Shown in pieces: positions 57,411 through 64,000 of a stretch of 64,000 nt of DNA (its first letter is position 1; each line of letters begins with the position of its first letter). Location: contig NC_081414.1 of NCBI RefSeq assembly GCF_030272615.1, positions 819,550,396-819,614,395 on the forward strand, given 5' to 3'. Under the pieces are notes generated by a model that worked only from the letters and a program-made list of their open reading frames with translations, ran no database searches and had not been told where the DNA came from. Source of the DNA: Cryptomeria japonica. Taxonomy: Eukaryota > Streptophyta > Pinopsida > Cupressales > Cupressaceae. The translations under genes were made by a program, and so were the position numbers.

Positions 57411-59132
57411 ATGGCTACCTTGGCTCAACAAATTCAAGATCTCAAGAGAGAAATCTATGACATTCAAGTTCAACAAAATGAATCAATGACCCCTTTTGAG
57501 AAACAAATTCATGATATTAACAGTGACAAACTTCAAGGAATGCTAAAACGACTATATAAGGTAGAACAACAAATAATTGAAAATCAAAAGCCAAATCTCA
57601 AGAAAGATCACATGAGTCCTTCACCAAGAAAACAAGACATTTCTTCCAAATATCCCTTAGACAGACAGTTTACACCTTTGGGGCAATCTATTGAATCAGC
57701 TTTGAAAGAGCTTCTTGAGGACAATCTTATCATATTGCCTAACAAGACTACATGGGGATGTGAATTTTTGAGCAATTATTGTGAATATCATAGACATAAC
57801 AAACATAAGACTTCAGATTGCATGGAACTAAAACATAAGATTCAAGACCTCCTTGATAATGGTATCATTGAAATTGAAGATCCTAATGACTCATCTATAG
57901 AGAAACAAGGCAGTACTCCTAAGAATTATCAAAATAATACACCTATGTCTAGCAAGGCTCCACATGTGGCCTCCATCTCTTCCACGATGCCTTCATCTCC
58001 TAAAACTTCTCAACAACAATCCATACCATCTCCTTCAAAAAATGAACCTAATGGTGAAACTTCTCATGTTGAACCTCCAAGGCTATCAACAGTACAAATC
58101 CAAGCTAACCCATTATTTTATACAAATCCTTTATACGATTCAGATATCTTAAATCCTATCCCATCATGCACTCCAATTCCAATCATACCCACTCTAGAAG
58201 GCCCCATCCAAAATGCTTCACCATCATGCAAAAACAAGAACACCTTCCAAGAATCCCCCATGCATATCGCAAACACTACCCCTTCCTTGGAAGTGGCTCC
58301 ATGTCAAGAGGATAATCTGAAAAATGAAGAAATGAGTTCTATCATAAAACAAGATCAAGACACCAAAACTCTCCAATCCCATCCAATGGTTGAAAAAGAT
58401 CCTACCTCCCTAGAATCCCATGATGATCCCCTTGTACCTTTCTATTTCTTCCAAGATGATCCCCTTCCATCTCAAGAGAGAAGCATCCTTCCAAATCCTA
58501 CTCCTAATCCACTTCCTAAGCAAGATCATGATGCCTCTTCCACCTTTTCAAATGGTCCTACTCAAAATGAAGTGTCAAACACCCTTCCTACTCTGTCCAA
58601 TGGTCCTCTTCCATGTCAAGATCAAAGTATCCCTTTATTCCCTTGTCATAATTCTCCATGTTTGCCTCAATATTCCATCATTCCCATGAAGCCCTCTCAT
58701 TATCCTATCATTCCTTGCAAGACACCTCCACCTCAAAGTGGACTTGCCTCTAGCATCAAAAGTAAGAAGAAACCCTTTGTTAAAAAGATATTCCAAAGCA
58801 TGCATTATCAAAGAAAAGGGTTAGACATCAATGAACAAGGTATATTAGAACCCCCTGATATAAAACAAAATCTTGATTATAATGGCTACATTGCTCACTC
58901 TCAAGATGTCGGTATCCTTCATAAATCCTATATTTCTCCAGTTAAATCCAAATACACGCCTTCCCCTTCACCCCTTCCATCTATTTTAGGTTCCTATATC
59001 CCTCCATCCCTTATGCGGGATCAACAAAGGCACACATCTTCGAGCATCTTCCGTCCATCTAAAATACCTTCATATCATTCCTATCCATCTACAATGATGA
59101 TACTAAAAGACATGATCACTGTTCTAGTCTGA
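57411..59132 (+). CDS. Intact gag-like ORF of the Tat-like element (573 codons)
   Basis: MATLAQQIQDLKREI starts a coiled-coil-like N-terminus (residues 1-65). Then comes RQFTPLGQSIESALKELL (about 85-102), which in Tat-lineage gag precedes the Cys-His box, then CEYHRHNKHKTSDCMELK (about 122-139) and LLDNGIIEIED. Residues 150-480 are rich in Pro, Ser, Asn and Gln; the rest is basic. The capsid segment expected between the coiled coil and the RQFTPLG motif seems missing. No protease or pol follows: at about 59110 the sequence changes to a tandem repeat, and the last few codons come from that repeat, so the natural C-terminus is lost. It probably encodes a particle or RNA-binding protein; activity is unknown. 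Confidence 0.7.
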   Translation: MATLAQQIQDLKREIYDIQVQQNESMTPFEKQIHDINSDKLQGMLKRLYKVEQQIIENQKPNLKKDHMSPSPRKQDISSKYPLDRQFTPLGQSIESALKELLEDNLIILPNKTTWGCEFLSNYCEYHRHNKHKTSDCMELKHKIQDLLDNGIIEIEDPNDSSIEKQGSTPKNYQNNTPMSSKAPHVASISSTMPSSPKTSQQQSIPSPSKNEPNGETSHVEPPRLSTVQIQANPLFYTNPLYDSDILNPIPSCTPIPIIPTLEGPIQNASPSCKNKNTFQESPMHIANTTPSLEVAPCQEDNLKNEEMSSIIKQDQDTKTLQSHPMVEKDPTSLESHDDPLVPFYFFQDDPLPSQERSILPNPTPNPLPKQDHDASSTFSNGPTQNEVSNTLPTLSNGPLPCQDQSIPLFPCHNSPCLPQYSIIPMKPSHYPIIPCKTPPPQSGLASSIKSKKKPFVKKIFQSMHYQRKGLDINEQGILEPPDIKQNLDYNGYIAHSQDVGILHKSYISPVKSKYTPSPSPLPSILGSYIPPSLMRDQQRHTSSSIFRPSKIPSYHSYPSTMMILKDMITVLV

Positions 59133-59310
59133 AAGCACTAGACAGTATGAATCACATTCATTTGTTATTTATGTTAACACTAAATAATCTGATCACTGCT
59201 CTATTCTGATAGCACTAGATAGTATGAATAACATTCAATTGCTATTTATGATAACACTAAATGCTAAGATCATTGTTCTCTGGTCATTCTGAGAACACTA
59301 AAGAGAATCA
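59112..59310 (+). repeat. Two and a half tandem units of about 79 bp at the element's 3' border
   Basis: GATCACTG followed by TAGCACTAGA-type and TATTTATG-type blocks starts at 59112, 59191 and (decayed) 59270. The retroelement ends at the first unit, so this is probably host intron sequence into which it was truncated or inserted. Confidence 0.65.
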
Positions 59311-60696
59311 ATCAGATCAGATCAGAACTGTTATTAAGTTACAGACAGTAACATCTTTGTTCTTGGTGGTATGCATTTGGGGATGTGCTTAAATGTATGC
59401 TTAATATATGACACCTGATAATGTTCTTATGCAGAATTTAATAGTAATATTAATATAGACTGCAATATGTATGATAGTGTAATAATGCCTTTCTACCACT
59501 AACTGTTCATAGGATGATTAAGTAAGCATACAAGGAAGAATAATTTTCCTATGTCCATAATTGGAGGGAGAATACAAGGAAGCAAGAGCACTAGGCTCCA
59601 GCGGGTACACCAACCCCAAGTGTGGGCCAAGAGGCCAAGGTCCTTGGTGCTCTTGGGCTTGTTAGAGAGGTATAGACTCGAGGCACCTTGTGATTCTCCT
59701 TGAGCTGCATATGAGGACAGTTGTAAGGAGAAAAAGGGTTGTTGAATCCTTCATATACACTTTGCAATATATAAAGAATGACGAATATATGTTCTCTCAT
59801 GACATGGAAATGTTGTCTGATTTGTTGTGCAGGTTCCAGACCAAGCTTTTGTTGACATTAGTGTCCTTATATTGTTCTCTCTATGTACTAAAATTGTGAT
59901 TCTAGGACAGAATATAAGAGGGTCCTATTAGGGTACATTACACTGAAATCAAATTTGTTACTGAAATATGGCTTTACATGCATTTAAGAGAATAAATCCT
60001 CATTTATGGAAGTGAAGCATTTCTAAAAAATGCAAATTCTGAAAAGCTAATAGCTATACTTTGTTCTGGAAAGTAATAAAACTCGAAATCATAAAGTCTT
60101 TTCCATATCATAAACGATGAGGACGATTTTCATTAAGATTTCTTAATTTAGTTCAATCAATTTTTATTTATTAATAACTTAATTATGAATCTACCACTTA
60201 TCAATACTAAAACAACAGTTTCCAGTCTAACAATGTCATTTCTTTTATATAGTTTTAGATCCAGATCCTATGTGCTGCCTCAAAAATGTAGGGAATTCTA
60301 AGGAGATCCCTGATATGCATCCCAACTACTGCGAGTCCAATTGTCCCTAGAGCTTTATAAAATATCAAGGGAACCAAACTTGATCACAGATGTTACAGCT
60401 GATAAAAATAAATAGACAAAAGAAGACTTTGAAGAAAAAGAGGAAAATTAGTATTTCTTCTTGGGATAATATTTCCAGGATGTGACATGCATTTTGATCA
60501 AAAGAACCTTGCATGTACAGCTTTAGCCATAAACGCATATAAAATAACTTGGCAATGTACTATAAACAAGAATCGTTCCTTAAAATTGATGTGCATACCT
60601 ATCCCAAAACACAGCAAATGTAAGACCCATGTACGGCCATTTGGAAAAAAAAAATATACATATTTACAAAAAAAGAAAGGAAGATATAACTCGAAC
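59311..60696. other. Proposed intron 2 of the bZIP gene, exon-proximal part
   Basis: No supported coding sequence. 59585-59700 is GC-richer and may be a transposon scrap. I looked here for a closer last bZIP exon on the minus strand and saw none. Confidence 0.45.
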
Positions 60697-60771
60697 CTTC
60701 TCCTGCATTTTGAGCCTCGCATTCTCCTCTTTGAGCTGTTGCACTTCGTTCTCCAGTTCTTGTTGATATGC
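60697..60771 (-). CDS. bZIP exon 2: start of the leucine zipper
   Basis: Twenty-five codons between an acceptor (TTTGCAG, ending 60772) and a donor (AAG/GTTCGA, 60696-60695), both phase 0. It reads AYQQELENEVQQLKEENARL then KMQEK. Group A bZIP factors have AYxxELE directly after the RARKQ basic region, and leucines every seven residues (ELE, QLK, ARL) form the dimerisation zipper. The identical position of this intron in angiosperm group A genes supports the exon limits. Confidence 0.9.
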
Positions 60772-61537
60772 CTGCAAAGCAATACAAAAATCAAAGGCAC
60801 AATGTGAAAGATAAACAACAAGTGCCATGCAATTTCAAGTGAGGAAACTCTCTTAAATCCAGTATGTCACTTTCTAGTGCTAGTCTACAGTAGTTACTAT
60901 GATGATCAACCTAGCTCCCTGTGTTAAAATGACCCTAACACAAAGGAAGAAAGTTTAGGTGAAACTGACGCCCCTTAAATGTGGGTTTAAAAGCTGAAAT
61001 GTCATTTAAGCTCAATAGTTCATTGTTGGTTATCAGTTGATAGCAGATGACTTTTACATTTTTAAGATGCAGGCTTAAACTATTTAGCTTTTTAAGCAGT
61101 AGAAGCCCATCAAATGAAGTTTCTAAGCATAGAAGTGTTTTAATCTTAATAGGGCAGTGGCAATATTTAGTTAGTGACCAGCTAAGAGATAACAGACGCT
61201 CAATAATAACATGGAAGCTTTTTAATCATTCACTAAAGTAAATATACATCAAATGCACTTTCAAATTTGAAAGAAGTTGAAAGCTTAATGAAGCATTTGT
61301 AAGAGGGGCTCAGTTGATGGTGGGTTGAGTGTTCCAATAAACTCAATTTTAACACTGAGGCTTTAATCTTTGAATGGAGTAGAAATACATCAAATTTAGT
61401 TTCTAAGCTGAAACGCTTTTAAAGTCTGATGAGGCATTAGTTAGAAACGTTTTGTCAAATGCTGGGGCGATGTTACAATTTACCTATCAAAAACTCAAAT
61501 GACTGACAATGAAACCAAAAATGACATGATACAATAC
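60772..61537 (-). other. bZIP intron 1 (766 bp)
   Basis: Bounded by GT (61537-61536) after RARKQ and AG before the zipper exon. AT-rich, no transposon recognised. Confidence 0.85.
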
Positions 61538-62539
61538 CTGTTTCCTTGCCCTGGATCTTGCAGCAGACTCACGGTTCTTGATCATTCTCTTCTGTCTACG
61601 CTCCACAGTCCTTTCCATGATACTCTCAGGTGTCCCCCTCTTCCTTCCAGGAGTCTGTGAATCAGAAGATGTGCCACCCATCATTGGCGATGAAAGCGCA
61701 AGCTGATTGTCACCATACCCACCCTCCATGAGGGAATTGCCGGGTATCGTCAATGGCAAATTCTGCCGCATCCCCCGCTTGGAATTGTAAGCCGCCATCA
61801 TACTCTGTTGCTGCTGCTGCTGCTGCTGGGCTGCCACTGCTGGGTTGAATTGGTACTGCATCCATTCCGCGGGCTGGAAGTTCTGTGCCATGGCCACATC
61901 CATCGTGGGAGGCATTGCGCAGACAGGCATTGCTCCCTGCGAGCTCTCTGCCATGTTTGGGGACATGACAAGAGTGCTGTTGCTCATAGTGCTATTGCTG
62001 TTGCTATTGCCATTGTTATTGTTATTGTTGGTGTTATTATTAGCATTACAGTTATTATCCTCCCTGACTACCCCAGCCTTCACAAGGAAATCCTCAAGAG
62101 TCATCTCCCCAAGCGTAGGCTGTCTATGCTGCTGCTTCTTTTTCTCGCCTCCCTTCATCTGCTGCCCCTGCTGAATATCTCTCCACACTTCATCCACAGT
62201 CTTACGGCTTAGCGTTCTTGGCAGCGTAAGGCTCCCCTGGCGCTGCAAACCGTTACTCCCAGAGTTTGCAGCATTTCTATCGCTGTTCTCATTAAGGACA
62301 ACATTGCCATTATTATTATTATTATTGTCAATCGCGGCGGAGAAGGCCTGGCTGTCCTCCGCCGTCCAAATGTTGCGTAAAAGTTCATCCATATTCATAC
62401 TGCTGAGCGGCTTCCCCACGTCCTGGAGTTGATTTTGCACCTCCTCCAGAGTCAAATTATAAAGCGAGTTCTGCCGAGCCAATTGCTGGAACTGCGAGCT
62501 CCGCCCGCCGTTGGACGACAGCATAGTACGAGACCCCAT
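61538..62539 (-). CDS. bZIP exon 1: ABI5/AREB3-like transcription factor
   Basis: The 334 codons of exon 1 encode the N-terminal part of a nuclear group A bZIP factor, the class that binds ACGT-core ABA-response elements in ABA, drought and seed programmes. In order: C1 region (residues 20-63; ARQNSLYNLTLEEVQ with an RQxS kinase site at Ser25), C2 (104-123; RTLSRKTVDEVWRDI), C3 (140-157; PTLGEMTLEDFLVKAG), Asn- and Gln-rich runs (71-79, 162-180, 238-245) and the basic region (312-334; KNRESAARSRARKQ, with the N-x7-R signature). The donor CAG/GTATTG ends the exon at 61538. The start at 62539 gives MGSR; an in-frame ATG ten codons upstream (62569) is also possible. These regions are targets of SnRK2 kinases in the family. 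ABI5-like versus AREB/ABF identity is not settled. Confidence 0.93.
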
Positions 62540-62880
62540 AAAACCCTCCTCAAACAACTCCACTAACACAACCTCAAATCCGCGCCCTGCGCCTGCGATT
62601 GCGTATAAACCCTATTCAGATTTCTCTCCAAACCAACCCACTAAATTCCCGATCCTTCCCACCCCTTAAGCCCCTAAATGCACCAAACCTCCTAGGGTTC
62701 CAGCAGACAACCTAGAACAGCCTCAAATCCACTCCAATTCCTACAATAATTTTCACTCGGTCTTTTCCACGTTAGCAGGGTTCGAACTCATTACCTAACG
62801 CCGATTATCTTGACTCTTCCTCTCTCTCTCTCCATCCTTTCTGCAAATCGAACCCGACCTGTGATATATAATAAATTAAA
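62540..62880 (-). promoter_or_regulatory. bZIP 5' UTR and likely core promoter
   Basis: A TATA-like element (TTATATATC, minus strand, 62863-62873) lies about 330 bp upstream of the ATG. Downstream of it is a GAGAGAGAG tract (62816-62832), common in plant 5' UTRs. The transcription start was not determined. Confidence 0.45.
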
Positions 62881-63319
62881 TTTAAGAGGCTTTACAGAAA
62901 ACAACGGGGAAATAAATGAGACTGTAACCAAACAAATTCCTTTCTTCCTTTCTGCTTTTCTCTATCGAATACAAAAGTAAACTCGTCCTCTGCGGCGCCT
63001 CATAATGAAGCAACAAAAATCTCTGCTTATCGCACTCGGCCAGAATCGAACCCCTGACCCATCGGAGCCCCGATGATTTAAAAAAACAAAACGTTTGAAG
63101 GATGTTTACGTCCAGGGCACAAATTCCCAAGGCTGTTCCAAGAAATGGTTCGAAAAAAACAAAAAAAACTGTAACTGGTACAAATCTCTGTTCCACCGGC
63201 TGTAGCCCGTGCACTCCCCCGTCAATTCACAACTGAGAAGACTGCTCATCTCAGTCTCTTATTTTTTTGTACCCAGATCAGATGCTTCACCGCCCGCCCT
63301 TGGATACGGGCTCTTCGGG
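62881..63319. other. Upstream region of the bZIP gene
   Basis: No gene supported. The minus-strand open frame at 62882-63214 lacks domains. A stretch at 63040-63065 contains a B-box-like TTCGATTC on the minus strand without a tRNA fold. Confidence 0.4.
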
Positions 63320-64000
63320 TTGCTTTTTCAACAAGATTTTTGAGACCCAAATAAATAAAAAACTCAAAATGTTATCTTCTATATATGTTACCTTCCCCAT
63401 ACAAACTCTCCACTCTCGTAGTAATAAAGAAACTTTGAAAATTCTCTCATTTCTTATCAAGATAAGGATGATACTATTTTCTAAGTCTAAAGAATTGAGA
63501 GTTCTTCATCTCATAATCTATTTTAGTTTTGCTATTGGATCCATGTTAAACAAGATTAAAACTTTTTTGTCTAGATCTTGATCTAAACCATGCTAGTTAA
63601 AATTGATTTGTATAAGTTTTGTTGATAATTTATATAAAGAGAGATATGTAAGTGGAACAATTTGAATGTATTATAGGTTTATGTGATGATGATTTTGCTT
63701 GTATTCTTTGATATTATGTGCTGATGATTTTGCTTTTTCAACAAGGTTTTTGAGATCTGAATAAATAAAAACTCAAAATGTTATCTTGTACACATGTTAC
63801 CTTCCCCATACAAACTCTCCACTCTAGTAATAAAGAAACTTTGAAAATTCCTATCATCTCTTATCTTGATAAGGATGATGCTATTTTCTAAGTCTAAAGA
63901 ACTAAGGGCACCTGATCTCATAATCTATTTTAGTCTTCCTATTAGATCCAGATTAAAATTGTAGATATGTTTGGATCTACCTTAAACCATGCTAGTTAAA
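63320..64000 (+). repeat. Tandem repeat, period 410 bp, at least 1.7 units
   Basis: The block TTGCTTTTTCAACAAG starts at 63320 and again at 63730, and about 270 bp after it are collinear in both (for example TTACCTTCCCCATACAAACT and ATAATCTATTTTAG), ending CATGCTAGTTAAA at 63600 and at the window edge. It probably continues beyond the window. Confidence 0.8.

Larger units (their letters stand above)
9215..62539 (-). other. Inferred extent of the ABI5/AREB3-like bZIP gene, start codon to stop codon
   Basis: Joining exon 1 (61538-62539), exon 2 (60697-60771) and proposed exon 3 (9215-9316) gives one frame of about 392 codons. All junctions are phase 0 with GT-AG borders. Intron 1 is 766 bp. 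Intron 2 would be 51,380 bp and contain nearly all transposons described here. Angiosperm AREB3-type genes also break after the RARKQ basic region and after the first zipper heptads, followed by a short C-terminal exon, which fits. Introns of tens of kilobases are known in conifers. If exon 3 is wrong, the true last exon lies elsewhere and this extent is invalid. Confidence 0.5.

Noticed and set aside
61808-62212. Plus-strand frames of 134 and 109 codons
   Set aside because: Antisense shadows of bZIP exon 1 produced by Asn- and Gln-repeat codons.
63000-63075. Possible tRNA gene on the minus strand (B-box-like GGTTCGATTC)
   Set aside because: No A box and no acceptor or anticodon stems of the right size; the neighbouring inverted ATCGG/CCGAT leaves a 4-nt loop.

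Overview
This window looks like nuclear DNA of a gymnosperm, probably a conifer. I infer this from very low gene density, nested and decayed LTR retrotransposons of Tat-like Gypsy and Copia type, hAT elements, a LINE, and one host gene with what appears to be an enormous intron. Nothing bacterial, organellar or viral was seen.

Host gene. The only host gene I recognise is a group A bZIP transcription factor (ABI5/AREB3/DPBF type) on the minus strand. Exon 1 (61538-62539) holds the conserved C1, C2 and C3 phosphorylation regions and the basic region. Exon 2 (60697-60771) holds the leucine zipper. A third exon at 9215-9316, same strand, has a strong acceptor, the right phase and a C-terminus ending in SAPF-stop as in AREB3/DPBF proteins. 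If it belongs to this gene, intron 2 is about 51.4 kb and almost every transposon in the window lies inside it.

Layout. 1-2340: minus-strand LINE (ORF1 and the endonuclease part of ORF2). 2341-5412: two Copia remnants separated by a G-rich block. 5413-9214: decayed sequence and the 3' side of the bZIP gene. 11485-12113: hAT-type MITE. 13485-25480: a decayed Tat-like Gypsy, split by a complete 4.06-kb solo LTR (20379-24439) and a small TRIM retrotransposon (24988-25313). 27271-33707: two head-to-head hAT transposons with a non-autonomous element nested in one. 35140-35470: a second TRIM copy inside another LTR. 37397-38439: Gypsy LTR with primer binding site. 38619-39259: hAT MITE. 39843-47884: a nearly full-length Gypsy on the minus strand. 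48993-51537: a Copia-type element that keeps gag but no pol. 51538-52023: a long fold-back. 53119-59110: a Tat-like element with an intact 573-codon gag-like ORF. 60697-62870: first two bZIP exons and promoter. 63320-64000: tandem repeat upstream of the gene.

Most unusual items. (1) The TRIM carries an almost complete tRNA-like cloverleaf with A and B boxes inside each LTR, analogous to the 5S sequence in Cassandra LTRs; both copies have exact 5-bp target duplications and copy B can be compared with an empty site. (2) Two unrelated Gypsy LTR families carry arrays of conserved palindromic hairpins, one with a period of about 175 bp and one of about 50-60 bp. (3) The inferred giant intron.
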